From JBCFAY01 sp038562375 (GTDB lineage: Bacteria; Bacillota; Clostridia; Christensenellales; CAG-138), in the NCBI GenBank assembly GCA_038562375.1, contig JBCFAY010000007.1, positions 1 through 64,000 of the forward strand: a DNA stretch of 64,000 nt. Reading direction: 5' to 3'. A program made the translations under genes and the position numbers. This document shows, in pieces, positions 50,818-58,260 of this stretch. How positions within the stretch are numbered: the first letter of the stretch is position 1; each line of letters starts with the position of its first letter. The notes below the pieces were generated by a model. That model did not search any database, was not told the origin of the DNA, and saw nothing but the letters and a program-made list of their open reading frames with translations.

Positions 50818-50885
50818 TTCCGACAAATTCAGAGAAGCTTCACCGCTGTTGTTCTACAAATTCCATATACACCGTAAGTTATACT
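50818..50885 (+). promoter_or_regulatory. spoIIGA promoter with two candidate Spo0A boxes
   Basis: Two same-orientation sequences resemble the Spo0A box TTTGTCRAA on the minus strand: TTTGTCGGAA (50818-50827) and TTTGTAGAA (50852-50860), 33 bp apart. A -10 TATACT lies at 50880-50885, 24 bp before the ATG. The second box overlaps the -35 position if the spacer is 22 bp, the unusual geometry known for the Spo0A-activated spoIIG promoter in Bacillus subtilis. The match is by eye only. Confidence 0.45.
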
Positions 50886-50908
50886 AAGGCCCGATGGAGG
50901 ATCATAAG

Positions 50909-51670
50909 ATGTATATCGAGCTGTTCCTTCTTGATAACGCGATGATGAATCTGCTGATATTCCATACGGCCGCCGCGCTGTGCGCGCGGCCTCCCAAACC
51001 CCTGCGGTTTCTGATCGTCTCCATGCTCGGCGCGGTATACGCGGCCCTCGCCGTTCAGGCGGAGGTTTTAATGCACCCGGTTTTAAAGATATTGCTGGGG
51101 CTTGTTATGGCGCTTTGCCTGTGCAAACGCGTTCGGCGGGAGTATCCCGCCGCGGCGCTTTCGTTTTTCCTCTCGACATTCCTCGTCGGCGGCGTGGCGT
51201 GGGCGCTCGCGTTCCTGCTCGGCGGGGAGATGCAAAACGGCATGCTGTTCGCATCCATCCCTTTGCGCGCGGCGCTCGCGGCGCTCCTTGCGGCGCTTTG
51301 GCTCCCCCGAACGATCCGCCTGTGGCTGCGGCGGCGGAATAAAGTGGGAAACGAGCTGCAGCTAAGGCTGACGCATCAGGGAACGGAGCGCCTGCTCAAC
51401 GCCCATATCGATACCGGAAACACGCTCTACGACCCCTTGAGCGGGCTGCCGGTGATCGTCGTGGATCCCAAGTTCATGCCCAAGGGTACGAAGCTTTGGC
51501 CCGTCCCGTGCTCCACCGTCGGCGGCAAACGAACGCTCTACGCCTGCAAGATAGACCACATCCACGCGTTTGTATCCGATTGGGTCGAGCTTTCCGCTTT
51601 GGTCGCCGCCGCGCCGGACGGGCTTGAATCCGCCGACGCGCTCGTCGGAAGCCATGTTTTTCAGGGTTGA
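50909..51670 (+). CDS. spoIIGA: Sigma-E processing peptidase SpoIIGA
   Basis: SpoIIGA is the membrane aspartic protease that removes the pro-sequence of sigma-E in the mother cell. The 253-residue protein has five predicted membrane helices (residues 1-140) and a soluble protease half with the active-site motif HIDTGNTLYDPLSGLPVIVV (Asp168). I use ATG 50909, eight bases after GGAGG, rather than the ATG at 50894. sigE follows 84 bp downstream. Confidence 0.93.
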   Translation: MYIELFLLDNAMMNLLIFHTAAALCARPPKPLRFLIVSMLGAVYAALAVQAEVLMHPVLKILLGLVMALCLCKRVRREYPAAALSFFLSTFLVGGVAWALAFLLGGEMQNGMLFASIPLRAALAALLAALWLPRTIRLWLRRRNKVGNELQLRLTHQGTERLLNAHIDTGNTLYDPLSGLPVIVVDPKFMPKGTKLWPVPCSTVGGKRTLYACKIDHIHAFVSDWVELSALVAAAPDGLESADALVGSHVFQG

Positions 51671-51754
51671 TCGCAAGTATTTTGATTTAGCCGCAAGGCT
51701 TATGGATTTGGCCGAAATGCTCTCCGGCTGAAATTTCGAAAGGAGTCCCCCCGT

Positions 51755-52465
51755 ATGGTCGCATGGCTTAGAGACCTCATATGCCGCATCTACATGGCGC
51801 TGCATCTCTGTCCGCCGCTGTGGTACATCCACTCGAGCGACGCGCTGCCGCCCCCCCTCTCCCGCGAGGAGGAAATGGAGCTCATCGCGCAGCTCGCCGC
51901 AGGCTCCGAGGAAGATACCCGCCAAACCCTGATCGAGCGCAACCTCAGGCTCGTGGTCTACATCGCGCGCAAGTTTGAGAACACGGGCGTGAACATCGAG
52001 GATCTGATCTCGATCGGCACCATCGGCCTTATCAAAGCGGTGAGCACCTTCGACGCGGATAAGCGCATCAAGCTTGCAACCTATGCCTCCCGCTGCATCG
52101 AGAACGAGATATTGATGTACTTGAGGCGGAGCTGCCGCCTCAAGCTCGAGGTCTCGCTCGACGAACCGCTCAATATCGACTGGGACGGAAACGAACTGCT
52201 GCTTTCGGACATCCTCGGCACCGAATCCGACCTTGTCTACCGAAGCATTGAGGACGAGGTCGACCGGGAGCTTCTGTGCCTCGCGATGCAGAAGCTCAAC
52301 GCGCGGGAAAAGCGCATCGTCGAGCTGCGCTTCGGCCTTAACAACACACAGGAGTGCACGCAAAAACAGGTCGCCGATATGCTGGGGATCTCCCAAAGCT
52401 ATATCTCCCGTTTGGAAAAGCGCATCATCAAATCCCTTCGGCGCGAGATCGGAACCATGCAATAA
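51755..52465 (+). CDS. sigE: Sporulation sigma factor SigE (pro-sigma-E)
   Basis: Sigma-E drives early mother-cell transcription. The 236-residue protein has an N-terminal amphipathic pro-sequence (about 1-28, VAWLRDLICRIYMALHLCPP), region 2 (RNLRLVVYIARKFENTG; IEDLISIGTIGLIKAV; KLATYASRCIENEILMYLRR) and region 4 with the helix-turn-helix KQVADMLGISQSYISRLEKR. AAAGGAG precedes the ATG. sigG, next in Bacillus, is absent here. Confidence 0.97.
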   Translation: MVAWLRDLICRIYMALHLCPPLWYIHSSDALPPPLSREEEMELIAQLAAGSEEDTRQTLIERNLRLVVYIARKFENTGVNIEDLISIGTIGLIKAVSTFDADKRIKLATYASRCIENEILMYLRRSCRLKLEVSLDEPLNIDWDGNELLLSDILGTESDLVYRSIEDEVDRELLCLAMQKLNAREKRIVELRFGLNNTQECTQKQVADMLGISQSYISRLEKRIIKSLRREIGTMQ

Positions 52466-52477
52466 TAGCATTATAAA

Positions 52478-52509
52478 CGGCAAAAGAGACGCAAAGGCGT
52501 CACTTTGCC
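52478..52509 (+). terminator. Hairpin after sigE
   Basis: GGCAAA...GACGC pairs with GCGTC...TTTGCC over loop AAAG, with a small internal loop. It lies 14 bp after the sigE stop and shares the string GCAAAAGAGACGCA with the hairpin at 52722. There is no T-run, so termination would be weak. Confidence 0.5.
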
Positions 52510-52558
52510 GTCCAGCTTGGCAATACCCCCAGCAAAAACGCGTGGTTTTCTTATGCTA

Positions 52559-52713
52559 CCTGAGGCTTTCAATCCGTCATTTTGCGGCGGCATGCACGGC
52601 GCAAAATGACACCTTGGAGTGCTTTACGGCCCGACAGTTCGAGAGCATGGGAGAACCGAGGGCCGTAAATGCACGGTGAACTTCGCAAAAGTGAACTCTT
52701 CACTTTTGCGAAA
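52559..52713. repeat. Dispersed structured repeat, copy 2
   Basis: About 155 bp, aligned over its whole length with 29158-29304. H1 arms 52576-52586/52600-52610 (GTCATTTTGCG); H2 arms 52623-52632/52660-52669 (TTTACGGCCC/GGGCCGTAAA); H3 arms 52682-52695/52699-52712 (TTCGCAAAAGTGAA). Relative to copy 1, H3 has a G-C to A-T pair change in both arms, and H2 is rebuilt with different but complementary arms. The spacer GGCCCGACAGTTC and the string TGCACGGTGAA are kept. It fills the convergent gap sigE/htrA. Confidence 0.85.
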
Positions 52714-52721
52714 TGATGTAA

Positions 52722-52753
52722 AGCAAAAGAGACGCACCTGCGTCTCTTTTGCT
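52722..52753. terminator. Bidirectional terminator between sigE and htrA
   Basis: A perfect 15-bp stem AGCAAAAGAGACGCA/TGCGTCTCTTTTGCT with a 2-base apex. On the minus strand it continues into TTTAC, so it terminates htrA; on the plus strand it can back up sigE termination. It repeats the sequence of the hairpin at 52478 on the other side of the structured element. Confidence 0.75.
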
Positions 52754-52846
52754 GTCCCGGTACGGTTGGGGATCCGCCCGGCACAAGGATGGTTGGGGGT
52801 ATGTCATCGCCGGTGGCCTATTGCCTGGCGTGGCGACCGTTGCGGT

Positions 52847-54133
52847 TTAGCCGGCGTTTGTCTTCTCGCCGAGCGTCACCGTGAGCTCAAGCTGTTTTTG
52901 CCCTCGCTCTATCGATAGTTTTACCACATCACCGGCGTTGTATTCACCGATCAGGGAAGTTAATTGATCCATTCCCTCGACCTTTGTCCCGTCCACCGCA
53001 GTGATCATGTCGCCGGCCTGCAGGCCCGCCTTTTCGGCAGCGCTGCCCGCCACAACCTCCACGACCTGCACGCGGGCCTCATACTGCGAACCAAAGCCGT
53101 TAAGCGGGTTTTGGTTTTCGGTGTCGCCGGACGCGTTCAGGTACACCTCCTGCATGCTTACGCCAAGATAAGGCCTGCCGCTGACGTATCCGTTCTGCAC
53201 CAGCTCGTTGAGCACTTTCGTCGCGGAATCGATCGGTATCGCAAATCCGAGCCCTTCCACGTCGAAGCCCATACTCTTGGCGTTGACGATCCCGATCAGC
53301 TCGCCTTTGGTATTGAACAGCCCGCCGCCCGAATTGCCGGGATTGATCGCCGCGTCGGTCTGCAAGAGCGTCATCTCCTGGTTTTCCACGACGATCGTGC
53401 GGTTCAGCCCAGAGATATAGCCGCCGGTCACGGTGCTCATAAGCTCGCCGAGCGGGTTCCCGATCGCGATGACCTGGTCGCCCACCTTAAGGTCGGCAGA
53501 AGAGCCGATGACTGCGGGGACAAGTCCCGTCGCCGCGATCTTAACGACCGCCAGATCCGTTCTGGAGTCCGTTCCGACCAGCGTCGCATCGTAGCTCGTG
53601 CCGTCCTGCAGATACACCTTGATCGAGCTTGCGCCGCCTACGACGTGATTGTTTGTGGCGATGTAGCCGTCCGCTGTCAAAATCACGCCGGAACCGCTGC
53701 CCGTCGCCGTCTGTTCCCGCCCGAAATACGACTGCTGCTGCACGGAGATCTCGATTCCTACGATCGAGGGCATACATTTTGACGCAACCGTCGAAATGTC
53801 GTATTCTTCAAGGCTGCCCGTGGACATGTTCAACGCCTCGTTCGCGGCGTTCTGCTGCTCCTGTTGTTGAAGCGACGCAAAAAGCTGTGCTTTCGCGCCG
53901 TTGTATACGATCGCGCCGCCCGCCGTGCCGCCGAGCAACGCCGCCACGAGCAGGCAGGCGATGAGCGCGCCGATCGAAATCCTCGCTTTTTCCCGTTTCG
54001 CCCGAGCGGGTTTGTGCGCGGGCTGCTCTGTGCCGGGAACCTGGGCGGAGGATTCCCCCTGCGCTGCGGGCTGCTCCGGTTTGAATTCCGTGTTGCCCTG
54101 ACCTTGCGCCTGGTCATACCAGTTCTCGTTCAT
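52847..54133 (-). CDS. htrA: HtrA/DegP-like membrane-anchored serine protease
   Basis: This trypsin-fold S1C protease degrades misfolded envelope proteins. The 428-residue protein has a Gln/Pro/Glu-rich cytoplasmic N-terminus, one membrane helix (about 53-77), the protease domain with His163 in NNHVVGG, Asp193 in RTDLAVVKI and Ser268 in NPGNSGGGLFN, and one PDZ domain (about 315-425, AAEKAGLQAGDMITAVDG). A hairpin covers its ribosome binding site (next entry). Confidence 0.95.
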   Translation of the reverse strand: MNENWYDQAQGQGNTEFKPEQPAAQGESSAQVPGTEQPAHKPARAKREKARISIGALIACLLVAALLGGTAGGAIVYNGAKAQLFASLQQQEQQNAANEALNMSTGSLEEYDISTVASKCMPSIVGIEISVQQQSYFGREQTATGSGSGVILTADGYIATNNHVVGGASSIKVYLQDGTSYDATLVGTDSRTDLAVVKIAATGLVPAVIGSSADLKVGDQVIAIGNPLGELMSTVTGGYISGLNRTIVVENQEMTLLQTDAAINPGNSGGGLFNTKGELIGIVNAKSMGFDVEGLGFAIPIDSATKVLNELVQNGYVSGRPYLGVSMQEVYLNASGDTENQNPLNGFGSQYEARVQVVEVVAGSAAEKAGLQAGDMITAVDGTKVEGMDQLTSLIGEYNAGDVVKLSIERGQKQLELTVTLGEKTNAG

Positions 54134-54141
54134 TCAAATCG

Positions 54142-54168
54142 CTCCTTCCCTTTTGTTAGGGAAAGGAA
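54142..54168 (-). promoter_or_regulatory. Hairpin sequestering the htrA ribosome binding site
   Basis: In the htrA mRNA, UUCCUUUCCCU (54158-54168) can pair with AGGGAAGGAG (54142-54151), leaving one bulged U and a 6-base loop. The 3' arm contains the whole Shine-Dalgarno sequence, 8 bases before the ATG. Such structure can make translation depend on temperature or a trans factor. This is read from sequence; function is inference. The 317-bp gap to mrp contains no gene. Confidence 0.5.
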
Positions 54169-54365
54169 GTCGAAGCCATACGCCTCAAAGCCGCTATTTG
54201 GGTGCATTTCATCGCCATCGTCGCTCAGAACAGCGTGCTTGCCCGCTCTCTAAGCCGCATGGGTCCGGCTCCCTTTCCCTTATGAGCAGAGTTTAACCAA
54301 TAATTTTGTCCGTGCTATAGTGGTTTTGCGTTACTTTTGTGGAAAACTATGTCCAAACCATGGCT

Positions 54366-54395
54366 TTGACGAAAGATTTAAGCGGAGCGTATAAT
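54366..54395 (+). promoter_or_regulatory. Promoter of the Mrp ATPase gene
   Basis: Plus strand -35 TTGACG (54366-54371), 18-bp spacer, consensus -10 TATAAT (54390-54395), 55 bp before the ATG. Confidence 0.7.
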
Positions 54396-54450
54396 AGGGA
54401 AGAAACGGCGCGTTCCGCCACGATATGAAAAAGCAGAGAGGTGTTTAACT

Positions 54451-55278
54451 ATGTCGGATTCCTGTTCCCACGACTGCGGCAGCTGCTCGCAGGAATGCTC
54501 TTCCCGCACAAGCCCGGAGAGCTTTCGCGTTCCGCTCAAGGAGGGCAGCTCGGTCAAGCGGGTCATCGGCGTCATCAGCGGAAAGGGCGGCGTGGGCAAA
54601 TCGCTCGTCACGGCGCTTACCGCCGCCGCCATGCACAAGCGCGGTTATCGCTCGGCCGTGCTCGACGCGGATATCACCGGCCCGTCCATGCCCAAGCTCT
54701 TCGGCCTTCGCTCCAAGGCGACGGGTGACGACAGCGGCGTCTACCCGGTCAAGAGCGCGGGCGGCATACCGATCATGAGCATCAATCTGCTTTTGGAGGA
54801 TGAGCGCGCGCCCGTCGTCTGGCGCGGGCCGCTCATCACGGGCACGGTGCGTCAGTTCTGGAGCGAGGTCCATTGGGGCGAAATCGACTATATGTTCGTC
54901 GACATGCCTCCTGGCACGGGCGACGTGCCGCTGACGGTGTTCCAGAGCCTGCCGCTCGACGGCGTGATCATCGTGACCACCCCGCAGGAGCTCGTGAACC
55001 TGATCGTGGACAAAGCCGCGCATATGACAACGATGATGAACATCCCCGTGATCGGTCTTGTCGAAAACATGAGCTATACCCGCTGCCCGCACTGCGGCGA
55101 GCGCTTCCGCCCGTTCGGCAAAAGCCACTGCGCCGCCGTCGCGCTCGAGCACGGCTATAAGCTGCTCGCCGAACTGCCGATCGATCCCTCCCTCGCCGAG
55201 CTGTGCGACAGCGGGAACATCGAGCAGGCGGACCTCAGCCTTGTAGCGGCCGTCGCCGACGCGATCGAAGCGCTGTAG
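54451..55278 (+). CDS. Mrp/NBP35 family iron-sulfur cluster carrier ATPase
   Basis: Mrp/ApbC proteins carry and deliver Fe-S clusters. The 275-residue protein has an N-terminal cysteine cluster (SDSCSHDCGSCSQECSS), the deviant Walker A GKGGVGKSLVTALTA, DADITGPSMPKLFG, MFVDMPPGTGDVP and the cluster-binding CPHCGERF near 210. It has its own promoter and terminator and diverges from htrA. Confidence 0.95.
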   Translation: MSDSCSHDCGSCSQECSSRTSPESFRVPLKEGSSVKRVIGVISGKGGVGKSLVTALTAAAMHKRGYRSAVLDADITGPSMPKLFGLRSKATGDDSGVYPVKSAGGIPIMSINLLLEDERAPVVWRGPLITGTVRQFWSEVHWGEIDYMFVDMPPGTGDVPLTVFQSLPLDGVIIVTTPQELVNLIVDKAAHMTTMMNIPVIGLVENMSYTRCPHCGERFRPFGKSHCAAVALEHGYKLLAELPIDPSLAELCDSGNIEQADLSLVAAVADAIEAL

Positions 55279-55320
55279 CGCCGAGCCTGGGTTCGGATTC
55301 TTTTGGGGTCGCCCCAGATC

Positions 55321-55369
55321 AGAACAAAAACAAACGCCGCCAAAATGGCGGCGTTCGCTTTTGTTCTTG
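55321..55369. terminator. Bidirectional terminator between mrp and the SH3 gene
   Basis: A perfect stem AACGCCGCCA/TGGCGGCGTT (55333-55355) with loop AAA is extended by AGAACAAAA on the left and TTTTGTTCT on the right, so both strands end in a T-rich tract. Confidence 0.9.
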
Positions 55370-55395
55370 CGAAGGAAATAACCCTTACGGTATGG

Positions 55396-56958
55396 CTAAA
55401 TGATGCTCAGGTTGCTCGAAAGCGTGTAATAATACGAACCGTTGAGCAGAATCTGCGACCATGTGCCCACGACGGAGACCAGCGTTACGGTCGTGATGCC
55501 GGTCGAGAAACCGACGAGGTTGGCGCTCGTGCCGTACGCCTGGTTATAGAGCGCGGAACCCGAGGCGAGGCTCCTCGCGCCCAGGTTGACTGTTCCGCCG
55601 GACGGCGTTACCGGCAGATTCAGGCAGTTCGTCGCGATGTAGCCGTAGGTGCCGGTGCCGATAAGAACCTGCGCGTAATCGCCGATCACGACGCCGGTGC
55701 AGTATACCGCCTGATTCCTGTACGCAAAGCCCAGGACAGCGGCGCCGCTCCTCGGCTCGGCATAAATCGCGGTGTCCGTCTTGATCGAGTTGTTGCCGTA
55801 GCCGGGCAGGGTGCCGCCGCCGGTCGTGACGGTAGAAAGGTTCGCCGTGAGCACGTAGCCGTAATCGAGGCCGAAGATGATCTTCGTGTAGTTCCCAACG
55901 GTCGAGACGCAGGTGACGATGGTATTCGCGGAGAGCGTCGCAATCAGGCCGCTGGCGACGCCGCCGGAATCAACCGTCTGATACACGAGCGTAGACTGCG
56001 TCACGTAGCGCTGAGTCGTCCCGGTCGTGCCGCCGGAGTTCACGCTTCCGACGCGCACGTTGGCCTGCGGCACATAGGCGTAGCCGGTGCCGTAGACGAT
56101 CTGCACGAAACCGTTTGTCACAACGCCGGTGCAGGTGACCGTCGTGCCGACAACGAGCGGCGTCGTATAATAGCCGTAGCTATAGTCCGCCTGCACGTAA
56201 GCATAGGTCTGCGTAATGATGGTCCCGGGGCTCTGCACGGGCGTTACGCTGCCCCTGAGCACGGAGGATTGGATATAACCGACGCCGGACGAGGTCTGCA
56301 CCTGCGTGAAGTCGCCGCTGATGACGCCGGTCGCGTACACGGTGGTTCCGGCGTTCACAATATACAGCGTGCCGTAAGCCTGGCCGGGGCCCGCGTATAC
56401 CGGGGTGTTATAAAGCGTCACCAACGCGGCGAGCGTGGTGGAAGGAGGTTGTGTATTGTTCGGCTTCGTTGCGGTCAGGTATTGCCCATGGACATAGGCG
56501 GAACCGCTGCCGTAAGCGATCTTGATCCATTTGCCGGAGGCGCCGAGCTTGGTGACCTCCTGATCCTTGGCGAGCTCGCCCAGTTTGCTGTAAGACGTGC
56601 CCGGGCCGGAGCGCACGTTCACGCCCGTCGTCGCATACAGCTTGCCGCCGTCCGTAGAGGTGGACGATCCCGCGGATTTCAGGTATTTTGCGTACGCGTA
56701 CGCCGTGCCGCCGTTATACTCGATCTTTGCCCAGCTTCCGCTCGTGCCGAGGTATTTGACCTGGTCGTTGACCTTGAGCTTGCCCACGACCGAATAGTTT
56801 GTGCCCGGGCCGGAGCGAACGTTGATCAACGCGGTGGAATACACGGTTTCATTCTTCGTCAGCGCAAGTGCGGAAGATACCGTCCCCAGAAGCAGGGCAA
56901 AAAGCAGCAGCAGGGAAAGCGCCCGTACCCCCAGTCTACGTTTCGATTTGAGTTGCAT
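55396..56958 (-). CDS. Secreted multi-SH3 domain protein
   Basis: The 520-residue protein has a signal peptide (about 1-32, basic start, ends SALA) and then repeated bacterial SH3 units. Two are canonical (residues 40-93 and 107-160; INVRSGPGTNYSVVGKL, VNVRSGPGTSYSKLGEL) and about five to six more degenerate units fill residues 178-520. It probably binds the cell wall; no catalytic domain is visible. The first 165 residues and the upstream DNA are duplicated in the next gene. Composition is rich in Thr, Gly, Val and Tyr. Confidence 0.88.
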   Translation of the reverse strand: MQLKSKRRLGVRALSLLLLFALLLGTVSSALALTKNETVYSTALINVRSGPGTNYSVVGKLKVNDQVKYLGTSGSWAKIEYNGGTAYAYAKYLKSAGSSTSTDGGKLYATTGVNVRSGPGTSYSKLGELAKDQEVTKLGASGKWIKIAYGSGSAYVHGQYLTATKPNNTQPPSTTLAALVTLYNTPVYAGPGQAYGTLYIVNAGTTVYATGVISGDFTQVQTSSGVGYIQSSVLRGSVTPVQSPGTIITQTYAYVQADYSYGYYTTPLVVGTTVTCTGVVTNGFVQIVYGTGYAYVPQANVRVGSVNSGGTTGTTQRYVTQSTLVYQTVDSGGVASGLIATLSANTIVTCVSTVGNYTKIIFGLDYGYVLTANLSTVTTGGGTLPGYGNNSIKTDTAIYAEPRSGAAVLGFAYRNQAVYCTGVVIGDYAQVLIGTGTYGYIATNCLNLPVTPSGGTVNLGARSLASGSALYNQAYGTSANLVGFSTGITTVTLVSVVGTWSQILLNGSYYYTLSSNLSII

Positions 56959-57085
56959 TATTCATTTCCCCTTTCCGTTCGTTCATTTAAGAAATGACGT
57001 TTGAAGATCCGCTTCGGTTCCATAATTTACCTATAGTATAAAACTTTCCGGTCTTCTAATACAGTTGTTCGCTTATAATTCACAG
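56463..57085 (-). repeat. Tandem duplicated segment, copy A (5' half of SH3 gene plus upstream region)
   Basis: This segment covers the signal peptide, both canonical SH3 domains and about 125 bp of upstream DNA. It matches 57635-58257 across the whole stretch: proteins differ at roughly one residue in five, and the upstream DNA shares the TATACT-type -10 and flanking bases. Confidence 0.8.
57025..57050 (-). promoter_or_regulatory. Candidate promoter of the SH3 gene
   Basis: A -10-like TATACTATA on the minus strand near 57032-57040 is matched by TATACTGTA at the same place before the CAP gene (about 58188-58196). The -35 region is not consensus for sigma-A; CATAAA/TATTAG at 14-15 bp could suit sigma-E. 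The shared bases suggest co-regulation of both genes. Confidence 0.35.
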
Positions 57086-57138
57086 ATTATTCATCGAAGT
57101 TTAAGGACTTTTGCCGCCTTCGCCCGCCGCGCCGTTCA

Positions 57139-57166
57139 AACGCGCCGATAGGGCGTCCGGCGCGTT
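57139..57166 (-). terminator. Hairpin downstream of the CAP gene
   Basis: Stem AACGCGCC/GGCGCGTT with a 12-base loop, 47 bp beyond the CAP gene stop. No T-run follows, so it may only stabilise the 3' end. Confidence 0.35.
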
Positions 57167-57212
57167 CGATTTCGTATCTTAGCGCCAAGCGCACTGCCCT
57201 CTAAACGCGCCC

Positions 57213-58130
57213 TTATCCGATGAAGATCTGCGTCCAGTAGCTGCCGTCCGCCACATAGCCTATCCCGATCCGCGTATAGTTGCCGTTGAGGATATTGGCG
57301 CGATGCCCGGACGAGTTCATCCACCCCGTCACCACGGCCTCGGGCGTCAAATAGCCCTTCGCGAGGTTCTCGCCCGCCGCGCGGTAGGAGATGCCCGCGG
57401 CTTTTAACATATCGAAAGCGGACCCGTAGGTCGGGCTGGTGTGCGAGAAATAGTTGTTGTCGTGCATATCCTGCGATTTGGCGCGCGCGAGATTCGACAG
57501 GGTCGCGTCGAGCGTCAGCGCGCAGAGCCCGCGGGAAGTGCGCTGATCGTTGACCAGCTTGAGCACCTGCTCCTCGTAGGAGAGGTTTCCGGCCGGGCCG
57601 AAGCTATAGGAGGCATTGCCGGTAGCAATCGCGGGTTCCGCCGCCGTCAGGTATTTCCCGTAAACATACGCATAGCCGCTGCCGAATGCGATCTTGATCC
57701 ATTTGCCGGAACTGCCGAGCCTTTCGACCTGCTGGTTTTTCGCGAGCGCTCCAAGCTTGGAATAGGACGTGCCCGGGCCGGAGCGCACATTCACGCTCGC
57801 GGTCGCGTACAGCTTGCCTCCGTCCTCCGACGCAGGCGATCCCGCGGATTTCAGGTATTTTGCATATGCGTACGCGACGGTGCCGTTGAACTCGATCTTT
57901 GCCCATTTTCCGCTCGAATCGAGGTACTTGACCTGATCGTTGACCTTGAGCTTGCCCACGACCGGATAATTTGTGCCCGGACCGGAGCGCACGTTGAGGG
58001 AAACGGCGGAATATGCGGTTTCATTCTTCGTCAGCGCAAGGGCGGAAGCTACCGTCCCGAGCAGCAGGGCGAGAAAAAGCAGCAGTGAAAGCGCGCGTAC
58101 TCCAAGTCTGCGTTTTGATTGAAATTCCAT
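57213..58130 (-). CDS. Secreted SH3-CAP (SCP/YkwD-like) domain protein
   Basis: The 305-residue protein has a signal peptide (1-32), two SH3 domains (about 40-93, 106-160) nearly the same as in the downstream neighbour, and a CAP domain (about 185-305) with the conserved His, Glu and His of YFSHTSP, AAGENLAKG and SSGHRANIL. CAP proteins with SH3 or LysM domains are common in spore-forming clostridia, often in spore coats or walls, without defined chemistry. The ATG at 58130 is used, as it makes the N-termini of both paralogues alike. Confidence 0.9.
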   Translation of the reverse strand: MEFQSKRRLGVRALSLLLFLALLLGTVASALALTKNETAYSAVSLNVRSGPGTNYPVVGKLKVNDQVKYLDSSGKWAKIEFNGTVAYAYAKYLKSAGSPASEDGGKLYATASVNVRSGPGTSYSKLGALAKNQQVERLGSSGKWIKIAFGSGYAYVYGKYLTAAEPAIATGNASYSFGPAGNLSYEEQVLKLVNDQRTSRGLCALTLDATLSNLARAKSQDMHDNNYFSHTSPTYGSAFDMLKAAGISYRAAGENLAKGYLTPEAVVTGWMNSSGHRANILNGNYTRIGIGYVADGSYWTQIFIG

Positions 58131-58257
58131 CTTTTCACCTTTCCCGTTCGAAACGTTCAAGAATCTCCCTCGGGCTCCATGATTTACTACAGTATAAAGC
58201 TTCCCGGGCTTTTTATGGGGGTGTTCGCCCATAATTAACAAATAATTCATCTGCGAA
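57635..58257 (-). repeat. Tandem duplicated segment, copy B (5' half of CAP gene plus upstream region)
   Basis: Direct-repeat partner of 56463-57085, in the same orientation and about 1.17 kb away. The duplication covers promoter region, signal peptide and two SH3 domains; the genes then diverge into different C-terminal modules. Confidence 0.8.
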
Positions 58258-58260
58258 AGA

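Noticed and set aside
51362..52483. Minus-strand open frame of 373 codons opposite spoIIGA and sigE
   Set aside because: It covers two convincing sporulation genes and has no recognisable domain.
55303..56997. Plus-strand open frame of 564 codons opposite the multi-SH3 gene
   Set aside because: Shadow of a repetitive gene; Arg-rich and without signal or domain.
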